Part shown: positions 15,169 to 22,019 of the stretch, piece by piece
Layout: each line of letters opens with the position of its first letter
Numbering within the stretch: position 1 is the stretch's first letter
Assembly: GCA_015056265.1 (NCBI GenBank)
Contig: SVGR01000014.1
Span: 1-32,960, forward strand
DNA from: Clostridiales bacterium
Lineage (GTDB): Bacteria; Bacillota; Clostridia; Christensenellales; Aristaeellaceae
Direction: 5' to 3'
DNA: 32,960 bases
Notes under the pieces: generated by a model
What the model saw: the letters and a program-made list of their open reading frames with translations, nothing else
The model's database searches: none
What the model was told of the DNA's origin: nothing
Translations under genes and position numbers: made by a program

Positions 15169-15213
15169 AAAAAGTATAAATTCTAAACAAATGGGACAAA
15201 TTTTATACTTTTT
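15169..15213. repeat. 12-bp inverted repeat at the proximal SBP3 promoter
   Basis: AAAAAGTATAAA (15169-15180) and TTTATACTTTTT (15202-15213) are exact inverse complements, 33 bases centre to centre, about three helical turns. The right arm coincides with the conserved TTTATAC upstream box, so the same box occurs inverted upstream. This is suggestive of a regulator operator. Confidence 0.6.
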
Positions 15214-15234
15214 CCGGACAAAAAAGGATATAAT
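15202..15234 (+). promoter_or_regulatory. Proximal SBP3 promoter (TTTATAC-N20-TATAAT)
   Basis: TTTATAC (15202-15208) lies exactly 20 bases before TATAAT (15229-15234), about 60 bases ahead of the SBP3 start. The flanking CCGGACAAAAAA recalls GGACAAAAA motifs near SBP1 and SBP2. It probably drives the long operon that begins with SBP3. Confidence 0.65.
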
Positions 15235-15294
15235 AAAAGAAATCTTCTTCTGGCGATAGAAGAAAACGGAATATGTATAAAGGAAGGTATCTGT

Positions 15295-16533
15295 ATGAAA
15301 AAGGCGATTTCTCTCCTGCTCCTGCTCAGTGTACTGCTTTCTGCATTACCTGCCATGGCAGATGATGCAAGTGACGCCCTGTACAAGGGAATCCGCGGTA
15401 CCACAGTTAGCGTGCACTTCACATCAGAACCCACTGCCCTGCAGCAAAAGCAGATCAGGGCGTTTGAGCTCAAGTACGGCTGCAAGGTGGAGCCTTTCAT
15501 TATGACCTGGAACGACTGGAAAAACCAGTTTCTTTCCTTGGTTGTATCCGGCAACGTGCCTGACGTGACCGGCACGCCCGATGAAACCTACCTTAAGTGG
15601 CTGGCCCGGGGCCTGCTCCAGCCGGTGGATGACTACATCAATGCGGATGATCCCATCTGGAACGATCAGGTTTGGGATGCCTTTATGTGGAAGGGCGATC
15701 ACTACGGCTTCAGCTCCGGCGGCGTTACCCCCATCTATGTGGTATACAATGCGACCCTGTTTTATGAAAAGGGCGTAAAGACCCCCTTGGAATACTACGA
15801 AGAGGGCAAGTGGAATTTCAAGAATTTCCGTAAGTGCGCCATCGAAATGACCGGCGACGGCGTGATCGGCTGCGGCACCGACTGGAAATACATCTTCGCC
15901 CTGGCCAATGGCAGCACCATCATCGACATCGATAAGGAAAACGGCAAGCTTTCCCTGGCATTCGATGATGAAAAAACCATTGCCGGTCAGGAACTGTGCG
16001 CGGAACTGGCCCAGGGCGGCTACTTCCGTTTCGGCAGCTGCTTTGATGTATTCGCCAACGGCGAACTGGCCATGTTCATGGAACGGCCCACTAACGTGAT
16101 CGGTCAGTTTGATCTGCGCAATACCACCTTGGCCAATTCCGAAATCGAAATCGTGCCCATGCCCATTGGTCCCGATAACGATGAAGGCGTGGCCCCCGCC
16201 ATCTTCAGCGTCAGCGCCATTCCGCGGGGCGCCAAGAACCCCCTGGGCGGCGCCGCCTGGATCTACTATCGGGCCCAGTACAGCGAAAAGCACAAGGATG
16301 ATGCGGACGTGGTGGAAAACCGCCGCAAGACCTATACCGACGAACAGTACGAATTTGTGAAGGAGTATGAAGAAAACACCAAGTTCATCAATACCTTCTG
16401 CTACGGCGTGTGGTATACGGAAGACTGGAATTACTGGGCTGATATGTTCTATAATGGTTATACCCCCCAGACGGCCTTTGCCAAGTATGAAAGCGAATTC
16501 CAACACATGCTTGACAGTTTGTTCGTGGAGTAA
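15295..16533 (+). CDS. CUT1 extracellular substrate-binding protein, paralog 3 (SBP3)
   Basis: This 412-residue protein is the closest relative of SBP1, with the same signal peptide layout (AMA/DD, no lipobox). Blocks such as WLARGLLQPVDDYIN, CGTDWKYIFALANGSTIIDID, NGELAMFMERP and SEIEIVPMPIGPDNDEGVAPAIF are nearly shared, while other parts (SSGGVTPIYVVYN) differ. It heads the long operon that supplies the permease pair at 20138 and 21058, so it is the probable cognate binding protein. The ATG has AAAGGAAGGTATCTGT upstream. Two tandem promoters of the same type precede it, implying extra regulatory input. The bound sugar is not predictable from sequence. Confidence 0.9.
   Translation: MKKAISLLLLLSVLLSALPAMADDASDALYKGIRGTTVSVHFTSEPTALQQKQIRAFELKYGCKVEPFIMTWNDWKNQFLSLVVSGNVPDVTGTPDETYLKWLARGLLQPVDDYINADDPIWNDQVWDAFMWKGDHYGFSSGGVTPIYVVYNATLFYEKGVKTPLEYYEEGKWNFKNFRKCAIEMTGDGVIGCGTDWKYIFALANGSTIIDIDKENGKLSLAFDDEKTIAGQELCAELAQGGYFRFGSCFDVFANGELAMFMERPTNVIGQFDLRNTTLANSEIEIVPMPIGPDNDEGVAPAIFSVSAIPRGAKNPLGGAAWIYYRAQYSEKHKDDADVVENRRKTYTDEQYEFVKEYEENTKFINTFCYGVWYTEDWNYWADMFYNGYTPQTAFAKYESEFQHMLDSLFVE
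15818..15933 (+). repeat. 116-bp segment nearly identical to 10663-10778
   Basis: This is the SBP3 copy of the conserved block described for SBP1. It has three silent differences by eye over 116 bases, in contrast to more diverged flanks, consistent with recent duplication or gene conversion. Confidence 0.85.
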
Positions 16534-16555
16534 TCCCGGGGATGAACCGGGGTTA
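16531..16555 (+). other. Hairpin starting at the SBP3 stop codon
   Basis: TAATCCCGG (16531-16539) pairs with CCGGGGTTA (16547-16555), with one G-U pair and a 7-base loop. The stem begins at the TAA stop. No U tract follows directly. Same position and context as the hairpin at the SBP1 stop. Confidence 0.6.
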
Positions 16556-16589
16556 ATCTATAAAAATTTTTTCAGAAAGGATGACCTAA

Positions 16590-19500
16590 ATGAAAAAGAC
16601 GTTGTCCCTGCTTCTGGCGGTCATGATGATGCTCAGCGTTGTGAGCATTCCTGCCATCGCCGAAGAACCCGCTTTCCAGTGGGGTAATCTGATCCTGCCC
16701 CTCGATTCCGCTGAAAAGGCGATCGAGGTATTCCAGGGCACCAGCGAAACGCTGACTGTTACTGCTGTGGAAGGCAAAGTTAACGCTTTCGCCGCCGAAA
16801 TCGGCAGCGAAGCCCGCCTGTACTGGGGCCCCACTGTTGTGGCGGATCTGGGCAAGCTGGAAGGCGCTGACGAAGCCAATTTCTTCGGCTTCCACATTGA
16901 CACCTGCCAGGGCGCTGCCAACTTCTCCAAGTGGCCTGCCGCGTTCCTGCTCCAGGACGTGCATATCAATGTTGACGGCACTATCTACTCCGTCGGCGGC
17001 GGTGAAACCTATTACATGCTGCCTGATGGCTCCACCGAATGGATTGACGATGTTACCGACGGCCCCTCCACCGGTATTGACGGCAATTTCTCCGGCCTGC
17101 TCGTGTATTCTCTCAAATCCTTCGTTAAAGGCGGCGGCGCCACTCTCAGCGGCGAAAAGCTGGCCAAGGCTGAAAATGTGAAGTTTGACTTCCATTTCAA
17201 CGGTCTGGGCGGTGAACTGGGATCCATGAAGCTGGAAGGCTTCTTCCTGAACAATCAGAAGAACTTCCCCGAAGAAATCGTGATCCCCACCCCCGTTGTT
17301 CCCGTGGCCGGCATGCTGCGCGACTTCGAAACCGAAGATGATGTGAAGGCTGCCTTCGCTTATCAGAACAACAACTTCACCGTCACCTACGTCAATGAGC
17401 ACACCGGCACCGGCAAGGGCGCCGTCATGCTCTCTTCTGAAACCGATCTGCACTGGGGCAACCAGATGTACATCAATCTGGGCAACAAGCTGGGCGCCAC
17501 CGACGCCGCTTTTGCCACCTTCATCGGTTTCCACATCCAGGCTGCCAAGGGCGCTGCCAACGGCACCCGCTGGGCTGACAGCTTCCTGATGCAGGATGTT
17601 CAGATCACCTCCGGCGGCGCCTGGTACACCCTGACTGCTGGCAACACCTATTTCTACAAGGCTGACGGCGAAGCCGAATGGGTGGAAGAAACCACTGACG
17701 GCTCCAGCCTGGGCCTGCCCGGCGAATTCAGCGGCTATGTGTTCATCCCTGTGGCCAGCTTCACCGCCGGCGGCGAACCCCTGAATCCCTATGAAATCTT
17801 CTCCAAGGAATGGGAAACCATGTTTGCCTTCCACGTCAATGCGGCTGGCGGCGAATACGGCTCCATCTACCTGGATACCCTGTGCTATTCTTCCGCTCCC
17901 ACCCTGGGCAATGTGCTGCGCACCTTCGAAACTGAAGAAGATGTGAAGGCTGCCTTCGCCCATCAGAACAACGCCTTCACCGTTACCTTCGTGGAAGACG
18001 AAGTGGGCAACGGCGCTGCCATGCTCTCCTCCGAAACCGATCTGCACTGGGGCAACCAGATGTACATTAATCTGGGCAGCAAGCTGGGCGACACCCCTGC
18101 CGCTCAGGCCCGCTACTTCGGTTTCCACATCCAGGCTGCCAAGGGCGCTGCCAACGGCACCCGCTGGGCTGACGCTTTCCTGATGCAGGATGTTCAGATC
18201 ACTTCCGGCGGCGCCTGGTACACCCTGACCAAGGATATGCCCTACTACTACCTGGCCGACGGCACCACCCAGTGGGTGACCGAAACCGTGGACGGCACCA
18301 GCCTTGGCCTGCCCAGCGAATTCTGCGGCTATGTGTACATCCCCGTGACCAGCTTCCTGGCTGGCGGCGAACCTCTCGTTCCTGCTGATATCTTCTCCAA
18401 ACAGTGGGAAACCATGTTTGCTTTCCACGTCAATGCGGCTGGCGGCGAATACGGTTCCTTTGTCCTGGATAACCTCGGCTATCAGCTGGGCTACGAAATG
18501 CCCGTGGTGGAAGAAGTAGAAGAAGTCGTCTATGAGGATATCGACGCTGTCTCCTACAAGGTGGACAAGGAAGCCATCAAGGCCATCAACGGCGAAAATG
18601 CCCTGCCCGCTTCTCAGGATGTGATCCTGCTGGCGGACTATGAAGATCAGGTTGTTGAAACCTACTACATGACCAATGCTTCCGACCGCACCGGTAAGGA
18701 ATTCTCCCGCCTGCATGTTGGCTCCGGCGAATATGCCATGAAGATGACCAGCATGAAGGAAATCACCTGGAACGGCGCTGTGAACTATCTGCTGCTGGGC
18801 AACAAGATGGGTACTCCCGAGCATCCTGCTTCCCAGGCCAAGTGGATCGGCTATCACATCTCCACCCCCAACGTGCCCACCTTCATGATTCAGGACGTGC
18901 AGCTGGCCGCTGACGGCGCCTGGTACACCCTGAAGGGCGGCTCCACCGCTTATATCATGGAAGACGGCGCTGATAAGTGGACCGATGTCAAGAGCACCGG
19001 CTCTACCATCTATCTGCCCGGCAACTGGACCGGCTTTGTGGCCTTCAATATCAGCGATTTCCTGTCTGACGGCAAGTCCCTGATCCCCGCCGACGTGTTC
19101 TCCAAGCAGTGGGGCACTTATTTCCAGACCCACTACAACCTGGCCGGCGGCCCCCACGGCTCCTACTTCGTGGATACCTACTTCATGCTGGCTGACGATC
19201 TCAATCCTGCCGCTCCCACCCTCACCGTGGACGGCGAATACCTGGCCGGTCTCACCGCTGCCCCCGCCAACGACGTGCTTAAGTCCCTGGCTGACAGCGA
19301 AAAGGTGCTGAAGATCGCCGGCGAACGCATCTATGCCCGTGCCATGGATGTGGCCGCTTTCAAGGCCCTGCTGGCTGCTGACGGCTGCGAAATCGCCGTG
19401 ACCAAGGAAGGCGCTGCCGCTGCCGATGACGAAGAACTGGCCCAGGGCATGGTGGTTACCGTTTCCAAGGACGGCGCCGCCATCGCTGCCTACTATGTTG

Positions 19501-20057
19501 CCAACATTACCCGCCAGCTGGATCCCGCCATCGTTTTCGCCCTCACGGCGAAGAAGGATGCCGCTGAAGAAGCCGGCGTGGTTGTGGATGAAAACGGTAT
19601 CTCCTGCATGAACATGAAGGCCGGCGAACTGATCGCCAACGTGTTCAGTGTGCCCTACGGCGCCGTGGCCCATGCCTTCAAGGATGGCGTGCAGGTGTCC
19701 GATGAAACCCCCGTGGAAACCGGCATGACCCTGCGCTGCTATGACGAGCGCGAACCCAACCTCTACTTCGAACTGGTCTTCGCCGAAGTGGGCGTGCTCG
19801 ACCTCACCAATGGCTACGCCCTGCAGACCGCAGAAGGCGCTTCCGCTGTGATTGAAGGCGGCGCTATCACCGTGCCCGCCGGCACCACCGCCGAAGAACT
19901 CTACGGCATGCTGATCTATGCCGGCGCTGATGATTTCGGCCTGCTGCTGGATGGCGATGAATTCCCCGTGGATGACGATATGGTCATCGAATCCGGCTGG
20001 ATCCTGCTGGTTGTGGACGATATGTACGAAGAACTGGCCCGCTGGATCATCCAATAA
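16590..20057 (+). CDS. Secreted four-module protein of unknown family (putative glycan binding)
   Basis: This 1155-residue protein has a type I signal peptide (about 1-24). Four copies of the same ~190-residue module as in the 636-residue protein follow: about 34-222, 242-434, 442-634 and 678-868. Copies 2 and 3 are nearly identical (WGNQMYINLG, GFHIQAAKGAANGTRWAD, FLMQDVQITSGGAWYTLT, AFHVNAAGGEYGS). Copy 4 is more diverged, and an acidic linker (EEVEEVVYED) precedes it. The C-terminal third (about 880-1155) holds about three small repeats with QGMVVTV / ETGMTLRC / ESGWILLVV endings, like the beta repeats that flank dockerins in clostridial surface proteins. No dockerin, LPXTG or SLH motif is seen. 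It lies between SBP3 and the permeases, so glycan capture for import is the favoured but unproven role. Codon use (mostly GAA, AAG, GGC) resembles the ribosomal genes, hinting at high expression. Confidence 0.72.
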   Translation: MKKTLSLLLAVMMMLSVVSIPAIAEEPAFQWGNLILPLDSAEKAIEVFQGTSETLTVTAVEGKVNAFAAEIGSEARLYWGPTVVADLGKLEGADEANFFGFHIDTCQGAANFSKWPAAFLLQDVHINVDGTIYSVGGGETYYMLPDGSTEWIDDVTDGPSTGIDGNFSGLLVYSLKSFVKGGGATLSGEKLAKAENVKFDFHFNGLGGELGSMKLEGFFLNNQKNFPEEIVIPTPVVPVAGMLRDFETEDDVKAAFAYQNNNFTVTYVNEHTGTGKGAVMLSSETDLHWGNQMYINLGNKLGATDAAFATFIGFHIQAAKGAANGTRWADSFLMQDVQITSGGAWYTLTAGNTYFYKADGEAEWVEETTDGSSLGLPGEFSGYVFIPVASFTAGGEPLNPYEIFSKEWETMFAFHVNAAGGEYGSIYLDTLCYSSAPTLGNVLRTFETEEDVKAAFAHQNNAFTVTFVEDEVGNGAAMLSSETDLHWGNQMYINLGSKLGDTPAAQARYFGFHIQAAKGAANGTRWADAFLMQDVQITSGGAWYTLTKDMPYYYLADGTTQWVTETVDGTSLGLPSEFCGYVYIPVTSFLAGGEPLVPADIFSKQWETMFAFHVNAAGGEYGSFVLDNLGYQLGYEMPVVEEVEEVVYEDIDAVSYKVDKEAIKAINGENALPASQDVILLADYEDQVVETYYMTNASDRTGKEFSRLHVGSGEYAMKMTSMKEITWNGAVNYLLLGNKMGTPEHPASQAKWIGYHISTPNVPTFMIQDVQLAADGAWYTLKGGSTAYIMEDGADKWTDVKSTGSTIYLPGNWTGFVAFNISDFLSDGKSLIPADVFSKQWGTYFQTHYNLAGGPHGSYFVDTYFMLADDLNPAAPTLTVDGEYLAGLTAAPANDVLKSLADSEKVLKIAGERIYARAMDVAAFKALLAADGCEIAVTKEGAAAADDEELAQGMVVTVSKDGAAIAAYYVANITRQLDPAIVFALTAKKDAAEEAGVVVDENGISCMNMKAGELIANVFSVPYGAVAHAFKDGVQVSDETPVETGMTLRCYDEREPNLYFELVFAEVGVLDLTNGYALQTAEGASAVIEGGAITVPAGTTAEELYGMLIYAGADDFGLLLDGDEFPVDDDMVIESGWILLVVDDMYEELARWIIQ
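17313..17891 (+). repeat. Module copy 2 of the four-module protein
   Basis: This segment encodes residues 242-434 and is closely repeated at DNA level by 17913-18491. Long stretches, for example those encoding GFHIQAAKGAANGTRWAD and AFHVNAAGGEYGS, are almost unchanged. It is a tandem intragenic duplication. Confidence 0.85.
17913..18491 (+). repeat. Module copy 3 of the four-module protein
   Basis: This segment encodes residues 442-634 and is the tandem partner of copy 2. The two are much closer to each other than to copies 1 and 4, so this duplication is the most recent in the array. Confidence 0.85.
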
Positions 20058-20079
20058 GGAAATAAACCAGGTATCATCA

Positions 20080-20111
20080 GGGGAGGGTGGCAGGTTCCTG
20101 CCATCCTCCCC
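20080..20111 (+). other. 15-bp intergenic hairpin before the first permease gene
   Basis: GGGGAGGGTGGCAGG (20080-20094) pairs with CCTGCCATCCTCCCC (20097-20111), with a single G-U pair and a 2-base connector that must open into a slightly larger loop. The following ATACCCCCATAAAAGG is not a U tract. Very stable hairpins between highly expressed binding-protein genes and membrane subunits are known to stabilise the upstream mRNA and lower permease expression. Confidence 0.75.
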
Positions 20112-20137
20112 ATACCCCCATAAAAGGAGAGAAACAC

Positions 20138-21055
20138 ATGAAACGTGCGCGTGGATTAAGCATGGAACATCGCAGGGGCCTGGCGGGGCTTGTATTTGTG
20201 CTGCCCTGGCTGATTGGCTTTTCAATTTTCTTTATCCGGCCGTTGGTCGTATCACTGACCTATTCCTTGCAGGCATTCAGCGCCGTTTCCCTGAGCTTTG
20301 TTCCCCTGAAGGACGGAGTGTTTGCCAACTACATCAATCTGTTCACGCAGGACACCAAATTTCTGCCCTATCTGACCCAGACCATGCAAACGCTGATGTA
20401 TCAAGCGCCGCTGGTGGTCTGCTTCAGTGTGATTGTGGGCCTGATGCTCAAAAGCAATTTCCGGGGCCGCACCTTCATGCGCGGGATTTTCTTCCTGCCC
20501 GTGATCGTTACCACGGGTATTGTTTCTTCCATTTTTAAGGCCAGTGTGCTCAATGTTGCCCAGGGTCCTGCCGATGCAGGCAGCTTCTTCAACCCCACCC
20601 TTATTCTGGCCGCCATGCAGAATGCAGGCATTCCCAACAGCATTAACCAAGTGATTTCCGGCATCATTACCAATTCCGCCGACGCCGTGTGGCTCAGCGG
20701 GATCCAGATCCTGATCATCCTGGCAGGCGTGATGAACATTCCCTCCAGCTACTATGAAGTGGCCGGGGTGGAGGGCGGCTCTGCCTGGGTGGTTTTCTGG
20801 AAGGTAACCTTGCCGCTGCTCAAGCCCTACCTGCTGGTAGTGGCCATATATACCATTGTGGACTCCTTCACCAGCACGACCAACGTTACCATGAAATATC
20901 TGATTGAAACGGTGTACGGAAATTATAATATTTCCTATGGTTCCGCCATGTTCTGGGTCTATTTTGTGATTGTGTTTGCCATTATCGGGTTCCTGTTCCT
21001 GCTCTTTACCCGGCAGAACCGGAAAGAAAAACGGATGCTGAAAGGAGGATATTGA
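20138..21055 (+). CDS. CUT1 ABC transporter permease (MalF/LacF type), pair 1
   Basis: This 305-residue inner-membrane subunit of a carbohydrate ABC importer has six predicted membrane helices, including FVLPWLIGFSIFFI near 20-33 and VYFVIVFAIIGFLFLLF near the C-terminus. The EAA loop that docks the ATPase is SSYYEVAGVEGGSAWVVFWKVTLP (about 203-226, in two parts here). ATG 20138 follows AAAAGGAGAGAAACAC; an internal ATG at 20162 is possible. It partners the next gene. Its operon position after SBP3 and the four-module protein points to uptake of the ligand of SBP1-3. No ATPase gene is nearby. Confidence 0.9.
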   Translation: MKRARGLSMEHRRGLAGLVFVLPWLIGFSIFFIRPLVVSLTYSLQAFSAVSLSFVPLKDGVFANYINLFTQDTKFLPYLTQTMQTLMYQAPLVVCFSVIVGLMLKSNFRGRTFMRGIFFLPVIVTTGIVSSIFKASVLNVAQGPADAGSFFNPTLILAAMQNAGIPNSINQVISGIITNSADAVWLSGIQILIILAGVMNIPSSYYEVAGVEGGSAWVVFWKVTLPLLKPYLLVVAIYTIVDSFTSTTNVTMKYLIETVYGNYNISYGSAMFWVYFVIVFAIIGFLFLLFTRQNRKEKRMLKGGY

Positions 21056-21057
21056 TC

Positions 21058-22008
21058 ATGCAGAAAAATAAAGCGGCCACTTCTCCCGGATACTACTGGG
21101 GCATGCTGGCGTTCAAATTCTTCCGCTTTGCCTTCATGGCGCTGATGACCTTTGTGGTGCTCTATCCTGTGATTTATATGATCAGCATGTCCTTCCGTAC
21201 GGTGGAGGATGTATACGATCTGACGGTAGTATGGATCCCCAAGCATCTGTCCGTCAATTCCTTTACTTTGCTGTATCATGATTTGGGCATTGTCAAGCCG
21301 CTGCTGAATACCGCCTGGATCAGCATTTCCAGCGCCGTTTTGCAGACCTGCGCCGCCGCTATCACCGGTTACGGCTTTGCCCGGTTTAAGTTCCCCTTCC
21401 GGGGGCTGCTGTTCCTGCTGCTGGTATTTTCCATCGTGGTTCCGCCTCAGATGATCGCCATGCCCACCTATCTGATGTTCAGCAGCTTTGATATTTTCGG
21501 TATCTTCACGGCGCTCAACGGCGCGCCCATTTCTCTGTTGGGCAAGCCTGGGCTCTTCCCCTTCATGGCCATTCTGGGCTCCGGTATCCGCGCTTCTCTG
21601 TTCATCCTAATCATGCGGCAGTTTTACACCGGCATGCCCAAGGAACTGGAAGACGCCGCTCATATCGACGGCTGCGGCCATTACCGGTGCTATTGGCACA
21701 TTATGCTGCCCGCTTCCGTTACCCAGATGATCATGGTGTTCCTCTTCTCCATCGTATGGTACTGGAACGATTACTATTTCGCCAGCATCTATCTGGGGGG
21801 CGCCAGTACCTTCTCGGTAAAGCTTTCCTCCATCCGGGCGGCCCTGGAAACATCCGAAACCCTGGGTCAGCTGTCCCACAATTCGTATCAGATCGCTATT
21901 TATGAGCAGGCGGGATGCTTGCTTCTGATCGCGCCGCTGATTATTCTGTATCTGTGCCTGCAGCGCCATTTCGTGGAAAGCATTGAAAAATCGGGCATCG
22001 TGGGTTAA
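21058..22008 (+). CDS. CUT1 ABC transporter permease (MalG/LacG type), pair 1
   Basis: This 316-residue second permease subunit has a first helix at about 22-45, a GYGFARFKFPFRG motif typical of MalG-like proteins, and the EAA loop LEDAAHIDGCGHYRCYWHIM (198-217). The C-terminus HFVESIEKSGIVG is also family-typical. ATG 21058 is chosen because it lies 9 bases after GGAGG. The in-frame TTG at 21052 is too close to that site, although it would overlap the previous stop. It forms a heterodimer with the product of the preceding gene. Confidence 0.9.
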   Translation: MQKNKAATSPGYYWGMLAFKFFRFAFMALMTFVVLYPVIYMISMSFRTVEDVYDLTVVWIPKHLSVNSFTLLYHDLGIVKPLLNTAWISISSAVLQTCAAAITGYGFARFKFPFRGLLFLLLVFSIVVPPQMIAMPTYLMFSSFDIFGIFTALNGAPISLLGKPGLFPFMAILGSGIRASLFILIMRQFYTGMPKELEDAAHIDGCGHYRCYWHIMLPASVTQMIMVFLFSIVWYWNDYYFASIYLGGASTFSVKLSSIRAALETSETLGQLSHNSYQIAIYEQAGCLLLIAPLIILYLCLQRHFVESIEKSGIVG

Positions 22009-22019
22009 GGAGAATGGAT

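Noticed and set aside
10140-16533. Mobile element or phage origin for the repeated SBP genes
   Set aside because: No transposase, integrase, terminal inverted repeats or target duplications are visible. Paralogy by duplication explains the repeats.
16590-20057. CRISPR-like or short tandem repeats
   Set aside because: The repeats are ~580-base coding modules in one frame, not short direct repeats with spacers. No CRISPR array is seen anywhere in the window.
16572-20225. 1217-codon antisense open frame across the four-module gene
   Set aside because: The translation is repetitive because the sense gene is repetitive. The sense frame has a signal peptide, a Shine-Dalgarno site and family-like modules.
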